Positions 37,427-48,271 of a stretch of 64,000 nucleotides of DNA are shown piece by piece (positions within the stretch are counted from its first letter, which is position 1; each line of letters starts with the position of its first letter). Under the pieces are notes generated by a model. The model saw nothing but the letters and a program-made list of their open reading frames with translations, was not told where the DNA came from and made no database searches. A program made the position numbers and the translations under genes. This DNA comes from a gamma proteobacterium HIMB30 (GTDB lineage: Bacteria; Pseudomonadota; Gammaproteobacteria; Pseudomonadales; Litorivicinaceae), in NCBI GenBank assembly GCA_000227525.2, contig AGIG01000007.1, forward strand, positions 1-64,000, in the 5' to 3' direction.

Positions 37427-39633
37427 GAAGAAACCGTCAATGGAAAACCTGTTTCCCGAGCCAATCCAACAAAATTCGGAAAACTTGTCGCAACGTTGGC
37501 ACAGTCATTGACCACAACACCACCCTCACTCAATAGTCCTGCGACGCTGAATGCCATGGCAATTCGGTGGTCTTCATGCGCCTCGACGGAAGCACTTGCA
37601 AAGCGAAAATCTGGTCCGCCGCCTTGGATTACCGCCCCATCTGGAGTCCCTTCAATAGCGACCCCAAGTGCTTTCAGACCATCCACCATACTTTGTATGC
37701 GATCCGACTCCTTCACACGCAACTCTTCAGCTCCAGTGACACGCGTTTGGCCACTGGCACAGCAAGCAGCAACAAACAACACTGGAAATTCATCAATCGC
37801 GAGTGGTACCAAGGATTCAGGAACATCAATTCCATTCAATGGTGCATAACGAACCCGCAAATCGGCAACAGGCTCGCCGCCAACCTCGCGCGCATCCATC
37901 ACTTCAATATCAGCACCCATCAACTTCAGAATCTCAAGGATGCCAACCCGTGTTGGGTTAATACCAACATGCGACAGTGTCAAATCAGACCCAGGAACAA
38001 TGGATGCGGCGACCAAGAAAAATGCGGCCGATGAAATATCTGATGGCACATCAATATGACAGGCCGTCAATCGGCCTCCACCAATCACCGAGGCTGTGGC
38101 CCCCTGCCGCTTCACAGGATATCCAAATCCCTGCAACATCCGTTCTGTGTGATCACGTGTAGGGGCGGGCTCTGTCACACTGGTTTCTCCATCAGCATAT
38201 AACCCTGCTAACAACAACGCAGACTTCACCTGTGCACTGGCAACTTGCATATCGGTATGACAACCCATCAAGTGCTGGCCCCCCGAGATTTTGACGGGCG
38301 GAGTGCCATCCTCTGACGTGGCCAACACTGCACCAAGCTGACCTAATGGCATACTCACACGACGCATTGGCCGACGTGACAACGAGCTATCTCCGGTCAA
38401 CTCTGAATCAAATACCTGGCCGGCCAAAATGCCAGATAATAAACGCATCGACGTTCCAGAATTCCCCATGTAAAGCGCCGCTGCAGGCGCTTTTAAGCCA
38501 TCCCGTCCGACGCCATGAACAGTGACTCGACCCTCATGAGGACCTTCAATTCGAACACCCATATCGCGAAATGCTTGCACCGTCGCGATTGCATCTTCCC
38601 CTTCCAGAAACCCATCAACGGTTGTGATGCCGTCGGCGAGCGCACCCAACATGATTGAACGATGTGATATCGATTTATCGCCAGGAACACGAATTGTGCC
38701 AGTGATTCCTTGGGACGCTTCAGTCGTTGTGAAAACAGAAGGATGAGTCTCCGTCACCGGATGAGCTCCTTGATCAGTTAATGATGAAAATAGTGTGCGC
38801 GCAGTTCGCGCCCTGTCGAAACTTTGCATAATCCAATCGCCATCGCCTCTGGCAATAGCATTGCGCATTTGATCCAGTCGTTCAGCAAACCGGTCGATCC
38901 CGGAGAGAAGAGCTTGCTGGTTGGCCAAACTAATATCTCGCCACATTGTCGGGTCACTCGCAGCGATCCGAGTGAAATCACGAAAACCACCTGCGGCATA
39001 TCGAAAAATCTCCAGATGCTCATCATCGTCCGATAATGCATGTACGAGATTGAATGCGAGAACGTGCGGCAGATGACTGGTGAGAGCGAGGACTTCATCA
39101 TGGCGTTCCACATCCATTTGAGAGACTGAAGCGCCTTGTATTTTCCAAAAAAATGAGACCAAATCGATCGCATCTGCAGCCGTATTCAAATCAGGCGTCA
39201 AAATCACCTGGTGATCGACGTACAAATCGGGGTTTGCTGCATCAACACCACTTTGCTCACTCCCAGCAATCGGATGACCGGGTACAAACCATGATGGTAT
39301 CGACTCAAGCACCGAGAAAATATCGCGGATCACACTACCTTTTGTTGAACCAGCATCTGTAACAACAGAACTTGAATCACGCGTTGCATCAACGTTTTCA
39401 AAGACCTGTCGAAACTGGCCCATAGGTACAGCAATCAAAATGAGATCGGCCTGTCGAACCGCACCTGCGATCGACTCAAAACTTTGATCAATTAACCCTT
39501 TGGCGAGAGCTTGCTGACGAGTCGCCTCGGTTCTTGAGTAGCCTGAAATATTCCAATCTGGCGCCCGCTTTTTGATGGCTGCGCAACAGGAAGCACCGAT
39601 CAAACCGAGCCCAATGACTGCCAGTCGTTTCAT
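37423..39633 (-). CDS. Bifunctional prephenate dehydrogenase / EPSP synthase (TyrA-AroA fusion)
   Basis: 736 residues. Residues 1-290 are an NAD-dependent prephenate dehydrogenase (Rossmann GLGLIGASC, HPIAGSEQSGVDAA). Residues about 305-736 are 3-phosphoshikimate 1-carboxyvinyltransferase (PGDKSISHRSIML, GNSGTSMRLL, KESDRI). One polypeptide thus covers a step before chorismate and one after it. This fusion is known from pseudomonads and relatives. The AroA part has the ordinary Gly of GNSGTSMRL. It overlaps pheA and cmk by 4 nt each. Confidence 0.96.
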   Translation of the reverse strand: MKRLAVIGLGLIGASCCAAIKKRAPDWNISGYSRTEATRQQALAKGLIDQSFESIAGAVRQADLILIAVPMGQFRQVFENVDATRDSSSVVTDAGSTKGSVIRDIFSVLESIPSWFVPGHPIAGSEQSGVDAANPDLYVDHQVILTPDLNTAADAIDLVSFFWKIQGASVSQMDVERHDEVLALTSHLPHVLAFNLVHALSDDDEHLEIFRYAAGGFRDFTRIAASDPTMWRDISLANQQALLSGIDRFAERLDQMRNAIARGDGDWIMQSFDRARTARTLFSSLTDQGAHPVTETHPSVFTTTEASQGITGTIRVPGDKSISHRSIMLGALADGITTVDGFLEGEDAIATVQAFRDMGVRIEGPHEGRVTVHGVGRDGLKAPAAALYMGNSGTSMRLLSGILAGQVFDSELTGDSSLSRRPMRRVSMPLGQLGAVLATSEDGTPPVKISGGQHLMGCHTDMQVASAQVKSALLLAGLYADGETSVTEPAPTRDHTERMLQGFGYPVKRQGATASVIGGGRLTACHIDVPSDISSAAFFLVAASIVPGSDLTLSHVGINPTRVGILEILKLMGADIEVMDAREVGGEPVADLRVRYAPLNGIDVPESLVPLAIDEFPVLFVAACCASGQTRVTGAEELRVKESDRIQSMVDGLKALGVAIEGTPDGAVIQGGGPDFRFASASVEAHEDHRIAMAFSVAGLLSEGGVVVNDCANVATSFPNFVGLARETGFPLTVSS

Positions 39634-40739
39634 AAAACAGCTCTTGGATATGATCCCAATATTTTTAACTCGGCAGATTGTGCGCGGATTTCATCCAGAA
39701 ACTTCTGAATCGGCACGTCATCGACGTGGCCCTTGAAATCAATGAAGAATCGATACGACCAGATGCCTGAGTGAGACGGTCGTGATTCGAGCCGAGTCAT
39801 GTCGATACCATGCTGTTCAAATGGCTCAAGGAGTCGATATAAAGCACCCGGTTCATTTTTAACAGACACAATCAGCGACGTCTTGTCGCGCCCTGATGGC
39901 TCCGTGGTCTGCTTACCAATCACCAAAAACCGCGTCGTATTATCAGGTCGATCCTCAATAGAACCAGCGAGTAGCGCCAATCCGTAGGTCTCAGCGGCGC
40001 GCTCTCCGGCAACGGCCGCAATCCCATCACTTGGACTCGACTCGGACACCAGACGCGCAGCTTCAGCATTTGAGGAGACTGTTTCGCGTGTTGCATTCGG
40101 ACAGTTTGCATCCAGCCATAGTCGGCACTGCGCTAGGCTCTGTTGATGCGAAAATATCGTTTTTACCGCAGAGAGATCGGTACCTTGCTTGACCATCAAC
40201 GCTTGATGAATCCGCATCTCCACTTCACCACAAATCACCAAGGGCGAGTCAAGAAAACACTCCAGGGTATGGGTCACCATTCCTTCGGTCGAATTCTCAA
40301 TCGGAACAACGCCGTAGTCTAAATTCCCCGCGTCGACGTCTCGAAACACGTCAGAAATCGTCGTCAGAGGACGGGTATCGACGGCGTGACCGAAGTGTTT
40401 GAGCGCAGCCGTCTCCGTGAATGTGCCCATGGGTCCAAGATACCCAACCGCCAATGGACGCTCGAGTGCCAGGCAACCCGACATAATTTCACGGAAGATC
40501 CGTGCGACCTCTTCCTTAGGCAGTGGTCCCTGATTACGCTCCATGACTCGCGCCAGGACCTGTGCTTCTCGCTCTGGGCGATAATACACGGGGACCTCGC
40601 CAGACGTTGCCATCTCTGCTTGCTTCACTTCAGCAACCCGCATCGCACAGTCGGCACGCGCGTTGATCAGTTCCTGAATCTGCTGATCAATCGCATCAAT
40701 TTCTTCTCGGATTTTCAAGAGTTCTAGATTCGTACTCAC
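39630..40739 (-). CDS. pheA: Bifunctional chorismate mutase / prephenate dehydratase
   Basis: 369 residues. Chorismate mutase (AroQ, about 1-90), prephenate dehydratase (about 97-275; GYLGPMGTFTE, TTRFLVIG with the catalytic Thr), and a C-terminal ACT domain (about 285-365; ESRP motif) that mediates phenylalanine feedback. The start is GTG at 40739, overlapping the serC stop by 4 nt. Confidence 0.96.
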   Translation of the reverse strand: MSTNLELLKIREEIDAIDQQIQELINARADCAMRVAEVKQAEMATSGEVPVYYRPEREAQVLARVMERNQGPLPKEEVARIFREIMSGCLALERPLAVGYLGPMGTFTETAALKHFGHAVDTRPLTTISDVFRDVDAGNLDYGVVPIENSTEGMVTHTLECFLDSPLVICGEVEMRIHQALMVKQGTDLSAVKTIFSHQQSLAQCRLWLDANCPNATRETVSSNAEAARLVSESSPSDGIAAVAGERAAETYGLALLAGSIEDRPDNTTRFLVIGKQTTEPSGRDKTSLIVSVKNEPGALYRLLEPFEQHGIDMTRLESRPSHSGIWSYRFFIDFKGHVDDVPIQKFLDEIRAQSAELKILGSYPRAVL

Positions 40740-41818
40740 GCGGACACCCTTTCAAATTCTCGCATAAATTCAATCAACGTATCGACTTCGCGTTGCGTGA
40801 TTGCATTGTAAATGGATGCTCGCATCCCGCCGACACTTCGATGCCCTTTTAAATTGAGAAGGCCAGCGTGTTGAGATGCTTCGATAAATTTCGACTCAAG
40901 GGCATCATCAGCCAGTACAAACGGAACATTCATCAGGCTTCTGCAATCTGTTGCAACTGGATTTCGGTAAAGAGAACTGGCATCAATCGCTTGATAGAGA
41001 CTCTCTGCCTTATCGCGATTAATCCTTTCAACGGCCGCAACTCCACCGAGCGACTCCAACCACTCAAGCACCAATGACAGAACCCAAACCGGGTAGACAG
41101 GTGGTGTATTCATCATCGAACTATTCGCAATTTGGCCACGATAATCCATCAGGCCAGGAGTCGAATGTTGACTCGAGTCGATCAAATCCTGTTTCACAAC
41201 AATAATTGTGACACCAGCTGTTCCCAGATTTTTTTGAGCGCCTGCGTAAATTAAATCAATTTCTTGAATGGGCATTGAGCGCGATAAGAGATGAGAAGAC
41301 ATGTCAGCGACCACTGGCATACCCAAGCCCGCCAACGATCCAAACCACTCCACACCATGGATTGTTTCATTCGTGCACAGATGAAAATATTTTGCATCGG
41401 CCGGTAACTGCCAAGTCTCACGCGCTGGCATAGTCGTAAAATTTGAATCTTTAGAGGAGGCAACTTCGACAACATGACCGTACTTCAAAGCCTCCTTGAT
41501 CGCTTTTTGTGACCAAGCGCCGGTTGTCAGATAGGCTGCCGTGCCATTGCCGTCTAACAGATTCATTGGGACTTGTGAGAACTGTAGCGTGGCTCCACCT
41601 GGCAGGAATAAAACGCGGTAAGCGTCACCAATACCTAAAAGTGCCTTTAATCGCGCCTCAGTTTCTTCAAACAAACGAACAATCAACTGATCGCGATGGG
41701 AGTGTTCCATGACAGAGATTTTTGAGCCCTGAAAATCATGAAGCTCCGCGCTGATGCGATCGAGAACTGGTAACGGTAAAGCCGCAGGTCCAGAACAGAA
41801 ATTAATCGGCCGACTCAT
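40736..41818 (-). CDS. serC: Phosphoserine aminotransferase
   Basis: 360-residue PLP enzyme of serine and pyridoxal phosphate synthesis. [10 protein letters not shown] begins the protein; the PLP lysine is Lys196 in [24 protein letters not shown] is at the C terminus. The ATG at 41818 lies inside the last codons of gyrA (17-bp overlap); the longer upstream frame is not conserved. Confidence 0.96.
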   Translation of the reverse strand: MSRPINFCSGPAALPLPVLDRISAELHDFQGSKISVMEHSHRDQLIVRLFEETEARLKALLGIGDAYRVLFLPGGATLQFSQVPMNLLDGNGTAAYLTTGAWSQKAIKEALKYGHVVEVASSKDSNFTTMPARETWQLPADAKYFHLCTNETIHGVEWFGSLAGLGMPVVADMSSHLLSRSMPIQEIDLIYAGAQKNLGTAGVTIIVVKQDLIDSSQHSTPGLMDYRGQIANSSMMNTPPVYPVWVLSLVLEWLESLGGVAAVERINRDKAESLYQAIDASSLYRNPVATDCRSLMNVPFVLADDALESKFIEASQHAGLLNLKGHRSVGGMRASIYNAITQREVDTLIEFMREFERVSA

Positions 41819-44426
41819 CGCCTGTCTCCACATCAGACTCGTCGACCGACGCTTCGCTTTCAGTCTCTAGATCAGCCTCCGAAACCGGATCAACCGCCGG
41901 CTCAGCGACTGCATCAACGCGAACAAGCTGCTCGCCTTCAGTCAATCGAATCAATGTCACGCCCTGCGTATTTCGACCAAGGATCGAAATATCCTGACAT
42001 GGGGTTCGAACCATCGTTCCACCGTTGGTTATCAATAACAAATCATCGTCATCGATCACTTGTGCAGCGCCGACAACCTGACCATTGCGCTCAGATGTCT
42101 GAATTCCAATCACACCCATCGCACCCCGACCTTTACACGGGAACTCACTCACAAGTGTTCGTTTACCGTAGCCATTTTCGCAGGCCAGTAATAATGAGGC
42201 CTCATCATCGGCAACAATCATCGCAACAACAATTTCACCGCTTTGTTTCAATCGAATACCACGCACACCACGTGCTTCGCGACCCATCGGTCGAACTTCA
42301 GTTTCGTCAAAGCGAGTCACTTTTCCATTCGAATTCACCAAGACAATGTCGCGGGTACCGTCCGTAATGGATGCTCCAATCAGTGTGTCGTCTTCATTGA
42401 ATTCAATCGCACGAATCCCTGATGCTCTCGGTCTTGCAAATCGTTCCAGCGGTACTTTCTTGACGGTGCCTCGGGCGGTTGCCATAAACACATAGCGGCC
42501 CTCACCCTGATCGTCCTCACCCAGTGGCAACACGGCAGTCACGCGACCGCCGCCCTCAAGCGCATCAATCATATTCACAATCGGCTTTCCGCGCGCGTTA
42601 CGGCTCGCCTGTGGAATCTCATAGACCTTCAACCAATGCAGACGACCGGTATCTGTGAACAACAGCAATGTATCGTGCGAGTTTGCGACCAGCAGCAAAT
42701 CAACAACGTCTTCATCCTTCAGGTTGGTCGCACTCTTCCCTCGACCACCACGGCGTTGCGATTGATACGAGGCCAGTGGCTGCGTTTTCGCATAGCCAGT
42801 CTTCGAAAAGGTAACCACCATGTCCTCGCGAGGAATCAAATCTTCTGTCGATAAAGACAGATGCGACTCGATAATTTCAGACCGTCGGTCATCGCCAAAC
42901 TGATTCCGAACCGCCTCAAGCTCTCCGCGAATCACTTCGGTCAATTTTTCTGGGTCGGCCAAAATCGCTTCACGTTCCGCGATATCCTCAAGAATCGATC
43001 CATATTCATCGAGCAATTTTTCAATCTCAAGACCCGTCAGACGATGGAGGCGTAAATCGAGGATCGCTTGAGCCTGCTGTGGGCTCAGATGATATTTTCC
43101 GTCAATCAGACCAAACCCGTCAGGCAGATCATCTGGACGGATGCCGCCGGTTCCAGCGCGTTCGAGCATCTCAGTGACTGAACCTGGTGCCCACGACGTT
43201 GCGATCAAACGCTCTTTGGCAACTTGTGCGTTTTCTGAATTCTTAATCAGCTCGATAACCGGATCGATATTTGCCAAGGCAACCGCCTGGCCTTCGAGAA
43301 TATGGCCACGCTCACGCGCCTTCCTCAACTCGTAGATCGTCCGGCGCGTGACCACTTCACGACGATGACGGATAAAGCACGAAAGCATCTCTTTGAGATT
43401 CAGCGTCTTTGGCTGCCCATCAACGAGCGCGACCATATTGATACCAAAACTCGACTGCAATTGCGTTTGACTGAATAGGTTATTCACGATGACTTCAGGA
43501 GTCTCACCTCGGCGCAAATCCACAACAATTCGCATCCCATCCTTGTCTGACTCATCACGCAGTTCAGTGATCCCCTCGATCTTCTTGTCTTTAACCAGCT
43601 CTGCAATCTTTTCAATCACACGGGCTTTATTGACCTGGTAGGGAATCTCAGTGAAAACAATCGATTTCTTATCTTCGCCTTCGATATGGAATCTTGAGCG
43701 CATAATCACGCGACCGCGACCAGTCGCGTAGGCTTCGCGTACACCTTCCAGCCCATTAATCAATGCACCTGTCGGAAAGTCAGGTGCTTGGATGAATTCC
43801 ATCAACTGAGTCACTGAAAGCGTTGAGTCATCCAGATAAGCCAAACAACCATCAATCACTTCTGTAAGATTGTGAGGCGGGATATTGGTCGCCATCCCCA
43901 CAGCAATCCCAGCAGAGCCATTGACCAATAAATTCGGTATTTTGGTTGGCAGTACATCGGGTATTTTTTCGGTACCGTCATAGTTCGGAACGTAATCAAC
44001 CGTCTCTTTATCGAGATCCGCGAGCAGTTCATGCGCAATCCGCTCCATGCGGATTTCAGTATAACGCATCGCAGCCGCCCGATCGCCATCGACTGAGCCA
44101 AAGTTACCCTGACCATCGATGAGCGGATAACGCATCGAAAAAGGTTGCGCCAATCGCACGATCGTATCGTAAACAGCTGAATCACCGTGCGGGTGATACT
44201 TACCGATCACATCGCCGACAACCCGTGCCGATTTTTTATACGCCGCATTCCAATTATTACTTAACTCACTTTGCGCAAACAGCACTCGCCGATGCACTGG
44301 TTTCAAGCCATCTCGTACATCAGGTAAAGCTCGCCCGACGATGACGCTCATGGCGTAGTCGAGGTAACTGGTTTTGAGTTCGTCTTCGATATTGATTGGT
44401 AAAATTTCGCGTGCCGAATCTGACAT
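41802..44426 (-). CDS. gyrA: DNA gyrase subunit A
   Basis: 874 residues. Active Tyr122 (RYTE) and quinolone-determining positions Ser83 and Asp87 share E. coli numbering and carry the susceptible-type residues. The GyrA box QRRGGRGK opens the C-terminal beta-pinwheel, and an acidic tail follows. The ATG at 44426 ([17 protein letters not shown]) is chosen over an upstream extension. It heads the serC-pheA-tyrA/aroA run and is divergent from ubiG, as in E. coli. Confidence 0.98.
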   Translation of the reverse strand: MSDSAREILPINIEDELKTSYLDYAMSVIVGRALPDVRDGLKPVHRRVLFAQSELSNNWNAAYKKSARVVGDVIGKYHPHGDSAVYDTIVRLAQPFSMRYPLIDGQGNFGSVDGDRAAAMRYTEIRMERIAHELLADLDKETVDYVPNYDGTEKIPDVLPTKIPNLLVNGSAGIAVGMATNIPPHNLTEVIDGCLAYLDDSTLSVTQLMEFIQAPDFPTGALINGLEGVREAYATGRGRVIMRSRFHIEGEDKKSIVFTEIPYQVNKARVIEKIAELVKDKKIEGITELRDESDKDGMRIVVDLRRGETPEVIVNNLFSQTQLQSSFGINMVALVDGQPKTLNLKEMLSCFIRHRREVVTRRTIYELRKARERGHILEGQAVALANIDPVIELIKNSENAQVAKERLIATSWAPGSVTEMLERAGTGGIRPDDLPDGFGLIDGKYHLSPQQAQAILDLRLHRLTGLEIEKLLDEYGSILEDIAEREAILADPEKLTEVIRGELEAVRNQFGDDRRSEIIESHLSLSTEDLIPREDMVVTFSKTGYAKTQPLASYQSQRRGGRGKSATNLKDEDVVDLLLVANSHDTLLLFTDTGRLHWLKVYEIPQASRNARGKPIVNMIDALEGGGRVTAVLPLGEDDQGEGRYVFMATARGTVKKVPLERFARPRASGIRAIEFNEDDTLIGASITDGTRDIVLVNSNGKVTRFDETEVRPMGREARGVRGIRLKQSGEIVVAMIVADDEASLLLACENGYGKRTLVSEFPCKGRGAMGVIGIQTSERNGQVVGAAQVIDDDDLLLITNGGTMVRTPCQDISILGRNTQGVTLIRLTEGEQLVRVDAVAEPAVDPVSEADLETESEASVDESDVETGDESAD

Positions 44427-44576
44427 GGACGGTGGGCTATCCCTAGAATGTTTGTGAACCGAGAATGATACCATGAACCGTTCAAAAACGGTCTTCTTCT
44501 GTCAGTCGTCGGGCATGGCCTGTATCATCAGGAAAACGATCAATCTGAAACACTCATCGAAACATGTGGAAGCCCT
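44427..44576. other. Divergent gyrA-ubiG intergenic region
   Basis: 150 bp without a gene. It holds two TATCAT hexamers (one per direction, the ubiG-facing one preceded by TG) and a small ACCGTT/AACGGT hairpin. Promoters for both genes must lie here, but I cannot pair a convincing -35 with either. Confidence 0.4.
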
Positions 44577-45281
44577 ATGACAACGGTGGTTGACCCGAAA
44601 GAAGTCACAAAATTTAACCAAATTGCGCGGAGCTACTGGGACCCCGAAGGGCCCATGCGTGCCGTCCATCAAATCAACCCGTTACGGATTGACTTCACAG
44701 AGTCGTTTTACCCACTTCAAGATGCCAAGGTATTGGATGTTGGCTGTGGTGGCGGACTCGCATCTGAAACAATCGCAAAGCGTGGAGGATCCGTCACCGC
44801 CATTGATGCGTCTCCCGAGATGCTGAAAACAGCAAAACTACACGCGTTAGAGAGTGGCTTGAGCATCGATTATGTCGAATCACATGCAGAAGCATTTGTT
44901 AGGTCCCATCAAGCCGTATTTGATGTGGTGACTTGCTTTGAAATGATCGAACACGTGCCTGAACCGATGGAGACACTGAAAGCACTTGCGGCCCTCGTTA
45001 GGCCTGGTGGTTGGCTGATCCTATCAACGATTAATCGAACGCCGAAAGCCTATCTCGGCGCTGTGATTGCCGCCGAATACATCCTGAACTGGGTGCCGAA
45101 AGGGACTCATGAGTATGCACGCTTCTTAAAACCATCGGAACTTGCCAACGGGTTAAGACCACATGGTCTGGACATCGAATCCATTGAGGGCGTTGTGTAT
45201 CAGCCCCTGTATCAACAATTTACCCGGTCAACGAAAGATCTCGATATGAACTACCAACTCGCTGCAAGGAAACGTGCATGA
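44577..45281 (+). CDS. ubiG: Ubiquinone biosynthesis O-methyltransferase
   Basis: 234-residue class I SAM methyltransferase acting twice in ubiquinone synthesis. SAM motif VLDVGCGGGLASE, and the UbiG N terminus FNQIARSYWDPEGPMRAVHQINPLR that contacts membrane lipid. GGAAG precedes the ATG. It overlaps the next gene by 4 nt (ATGA). Confidence 0.96.
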   Translation: MTTVVDPKEVTKFNQIARSYWDPEGPMRAVHQINPLRIDFTESFYPLQDAKVLDVGCGGGLASETIAKRGGSVTAIDASPEMLKTAKLHALESGLSIDYVESHAEAFVRSHQAVFDVVTCFEMIEHVPEPMETLKALAALVRPGGWLILSTINRTPKAYLGAVIAAEYILNWVPKGTHEYARFLKPSELANGLRPHGLDIESIEGVVYQPLYQQFTRSTKDLDMNYQLAARKRA

Positions 45282-46075
45282 ATACGTTAATCGATTCGAT
45301 GGTCTCGACACTGAAAGCAAATCCTCAGTTCACAGATCGAATCATTTTAGTGACCGGAGCAACTGCAGGTATTGGTCGTGCGCTTGCACTCGAACTTGGC
45401 AAACGGGGCGCCACTGTGATTTTACTTGGGCGCAATGAGTCCGAATTAGACGCAGTTTACGACGCGATCATGGACGCCGGTGGTCCAACGCCTGCAATCG
45501 TCCCTTGTGATCTTGCAACGTTGACCAGCGATCAAGCAGAGGCTCTCGCGGAGCATCTCAGGGAAAACTTCGGCAGACTCGATGGTATCGCGCATATCGC
45601 AGGAATTTTAGGAGGGCGCGAACCGATCCAGTCCCATCGGCCAACGCAGTGGGATCTGGCAATCCAAATCAACCTCACCTCAATCTTTCAACTCACCCAA
45701 GCACTGCTTCCGCTACTTGACGAATCACAGTCAGGCCGAATCGTGTTTGCCACATCCAGTGTGGGGATTCGCATCGAAGCCTATTGGGGAGCCTACGCTG
45801 TTTCAAAAGCTGGCCTTGAAATGTTTGCAGGGATTTTGAGCCAGGAGCTCGAGAACACATCGAGTACTCGCGTTTTCACAGTCAATCCTGGCGGCACCCG
45901 AACCAAAATGCGGGCTGAAGCAATGCCTGGCGAAAACCCAGCAACTCTGCCAACTGCCGAGGTTGTTGCTGACGCATTCTTATACGGCTTGACCGAAGAC
46001 GCTGGCGCTTTTCATGGCGAGCGCGTTAACGCCCGCGACCTGATGGACGCTTTGGGGACGTGGCCGGCTTCTTAG
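45278..46075 (+). CDS. yciK: YciK-family SDR oxidoreductase
   Basis: 265-residue short-chain dehydrogenase. [10 protein letters not shown] cofactor loop, [13 protein letters not shown], and catalytic Ser...YAVSK. The branch is recognisable as YciK, whose substrate is not known. In pseudomonads a MurNAc-6P phosphatase (mupP) gene often sits between ubiG and yciK; here the two overlap directly. The 3' end overlaps rluB on the other strand by 50 bp. Confidence 0.9.
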   Translation: MNTLIDSMVSTLKANPQFTDRIILVTGATAGIGRALALELGKRGATVILLGRNESELDAVYDAIMDAGGPTPAIVPCDLATLTSDQAEALAEHLRENFGRLDGIAHIAGILGGREPIQSHRPTQWDLAIQINLTSIFQLTQALLPLLDESQSGRIVFATSSVGIRIEAYWGAYAVSKAGLEMFAGILSQELENTSSTRVFTVNPGGTRTKMRAEAMPGENPATLPTAEVVADAFLYGLTEDAGAFHGERVNARDLMDALGTWPAS

Positions 46076-46913
46076 CTATCCGCATCGGCTTTCGGGGTAC
46101 TGATTTTTTCGACAAACGACGCCGCACATCTTTTAATTCCTGTGGCGTCATTTTAGGAACGGGTAGGCTAGGAAGGTCCACCAGCTTACCCAAATCATCG
46201 ACTTCTTTCTGTCCCAATTCGACAAAGTGACCTTGCTTCAAAAATGACGGCAAGAAGATACATCCGTAGCGTACGCGCTTCAGTCGGTTAACCTGCAGAC
46301 CTTGGCTTTCCCAAAGTCTGCGCACCTCACGATTACGACCTTCCATGAGTGCGACATAGAACCATTGATTGCGGCGATCAGGATCTGCTTCGGGATGCCT
46401 GACAATATCGGTAAACCGAGCTGGACCATCGTCCAAAATGACGCCATCCACCAACCGCTCGAGTTGCTCTTCGGTCACATCACCGTGCACACGGACAAGA
46501 TATTCCCGATCAATTCCGCTTGACGGGTGCATCAATCGATTCGCCAATTCACCATCGGTCGTTAGAAGGATCAAGCCAGAAGTATTGATATCCAAACGGC
46601 CAACAGCAATCCATCGGCCCTGGGCAATTTTTGGCAACCGATCAAATATGGTCGGACGACCCTCAGGATCATTTCGGGTACAGACCTCGCCTTCCGGCTT
46701 ATGATAGGCAATCACCAACCGAGCCTGCTCGAACAGCATTGCTGGCGGCACGAGCTGACCATCAAGAACCACGGTGTCTTCTTTTTCGATTTTGGTTCCG
46801 AGGACAGCAATCGACCCATTCACCGATACCCGACCCTCACTGATCATTGTCTCAAGTTTCCGTCGAGACCCATAGCCTGCCCTGGCTAATGCTTTTTGCA
46901 GTCGTTCACTCAC
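46026..46913 (-). CDS. rluB: 23S rRNA pseudouridine synthase B
   Basis: 295 residues. S4 RNA-binding domain (1-48), then the RsuA-type synthase with catalytic Asp in [14 protein letters not shown], and [11 protein letters not shown]. The last 35 residues are a Lys/Arg/Pro-rich tail, typical of RluB. E. coli RluB modifies U2605 of 23S rRNA. The GTG start overlaps scpB by 8 bp. Confidence 0.94.
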   Translation of the reverse strand: MSERLQKALARAGYGSRRKLETMISEGRVSVNGSIAVLGTKIEKEDTVVLDGQLVPPAMLFEQARLVIAYHKPEGEVCTRNDPEGRPTIFDRLPKIAQGRWIAVGRLDINTSGLILLTTDGELANRLMHPSSGIDREYLVRVHGDVTEEQLERLVDGVILDDGPARFTDIVRHPEADPDRRNQWFYVALMEGRNREVRRLWESQGLQVNRLKRVRYGCIFLPSFLKQGHFVELGQKEVDDLGKLVDLPSLPVPKMTPQELKDVRRRLSKKSVPRKPMRIAKKPATSPKRPSGRGR

Positions 46914-47475
46914 TCTGATTATCCATTTGATCGAGGAGATCCTCTGCCGGCGTCACAATTAAATCCTCTGCGTTCGGCAGCTCTTCTAATGATTTCAATC
47001 CAAAGTCATTCAAAAATTGCGTCGTTGTCGCGAACAGTGCAGGGCGTCCCGGTACCTCTTTATGACCGACCACGGTGATCCAACCACGCTCCTCAAGTGT
47101 CCTCACGATTTGTGTATTCACAGCGACACCACGTACTGCTTCGATTTCACCGCGTGTCACCGGTTGTCGATAAGCAATCATAGCAAGTGTCTCAAGTGTT
47201 GCTCGCGAGTATCTGCCAGGTTTCTCATCAGTGAGATTCGCTAAATAAGGAGTCAATGCATCGGTCACTTGAAAGCGAAACCCTCCAGCCACCTCGATCA
47301 AAGAGACAGCTCGACCTTGATACTCATCGGCAAGGCTCGCAAGCACTTCACGCAACATTCCCTCGGTCGGTGGTTTTTGATCACCGAAGAGCTTTTTCAT
47401 TTGGTAAATACTCATCGGTTCGCGACTGGCGAATAAGGCGCCCTCAAGAATCTGCTTCAAATCAAGATCAGACAT
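46906..47475 (-). CDS. scpB: Chromosome segregation and condensation protein B
   Basis: 189-residue winged-helix protein that dimerises and clasps Scp[29 protein letters not shown] is family-typical. With ScpA and the SMC at 57170-60568 it would form the Smc-ScpAB condensin. It overlaps scpA by 8 bp. Confidence 0.95.
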   Translation of the reverse strand: MSDLDLKQILEGALFASREPMSIYQMKKLFGDQKPPTEGMLREVLASLADEYQGRAVSLIEVAGGFRFQVTDALTPYLANLTDEKPGRYSRATLETLAMIAYRQPVTRGEIEAVRGVAVNTQIVRTLEERGWITVVGHKEVPGRPALFATTTQFLNDFGLKSLEELPNAEDLIVTPAEDLLDQMDNQSE

Positions 47476-48271
47476 CTTGAGTCGCTCTTCGAATGTAGAT
47501 CTGACTGCCTGGGCTTGCCTGAATCAACGCACACAAGCCTTCCCGAACCAATTCAAGAATTGCGAGGAATGACACCACAACTCCAGCTTTGCCTTCGTCT
47601 GCCGCAAATAAGTCTGACAGTGTCAGTTCAGCGCGATCTTTTAACTTCATTAAGACGTCGCTCATGCGCTGGCGTGTCGAGAGTGGCTCCCACTCAATTT
47701 GATGCGCTGACGATAATCGCGCCCTCGCAAGTAACTCACCAAAAGCCAGGACCAACTCAGACAAATCAACGGCTGGTGGGATCGTACGACCATCGATCTC
47801 CGGTTTTTGCGCTTCAGCGATCTGGAAATCACGATCCACACGGGGTAGCTCGTCTAACGCCTCGGCAGACATTTTCACTGTTTCATATTCCAACAGTCGA
47901 CGAATCAATTCGGCTCTTGGGTCCTCTTCGTCATCCTCCTCCGCACCCACAGGCCGTGGAAGTAATGCGCGCGATTTGATTTCAGCAAGCATGGCGGCCA
48001 TCACCAAATATTCTGCTGCCAACTCAAAACGCATGGCTTCAAGAAGAGCGATATAACTCATGTACTGGCGAGTAATTTCAGCAACGTTGATCTGGATAAT
48101 GTCGAGGTTTTGCCGACGAATCAGATACAGCAACAGGTCAAGGGGACCTTCAAAAGCATCAAGGATCACCTCAAGTGCGTCCGGTGGAATGTATAAATCT
48201 TCGGGAAGCCGAGTTAACGGCGATCCCTCAACCAACGCTAATGGAAGTTCGCCTTGCACATGCGTGATCAC
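47468..48271 (-). CDS. scpA: Chromosome segregation and condensation protein A (kleisin)
   Basis: 267 residues. The N-terminal FEGPLDLLLYLIRRQNLDI contacts the SMC neck; the C-terminal winged helix binds the SMC head. The middle binds ScpB. The start is GTG at 48271, overlapping the trpS stop by 4 nt. Confidence 0.95.
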   Translation of the reverse strand: MITHVQGELPLALVEGSPLTRLPEDLYIPPDALEVILDAFEGPLDLLLYLIRRQNLDIIQINVAEITRQYMSYIALLEAMRFELAAEYLVMAAMLAEIKSRALLPRPVGAEEDDEEDPRAELIRRLLEYETVKMSAEALDELPRVDRDFQIAEAQKPEIDGRTIPPAVDLSELVLAFGELLARARLSSAHQIEWEPLSTRQRMSDVLMKLKDRAELTLSDLFAADEGKAGVVVSFLAILELVREGLCALIQASPGSQIYIRRATQDV

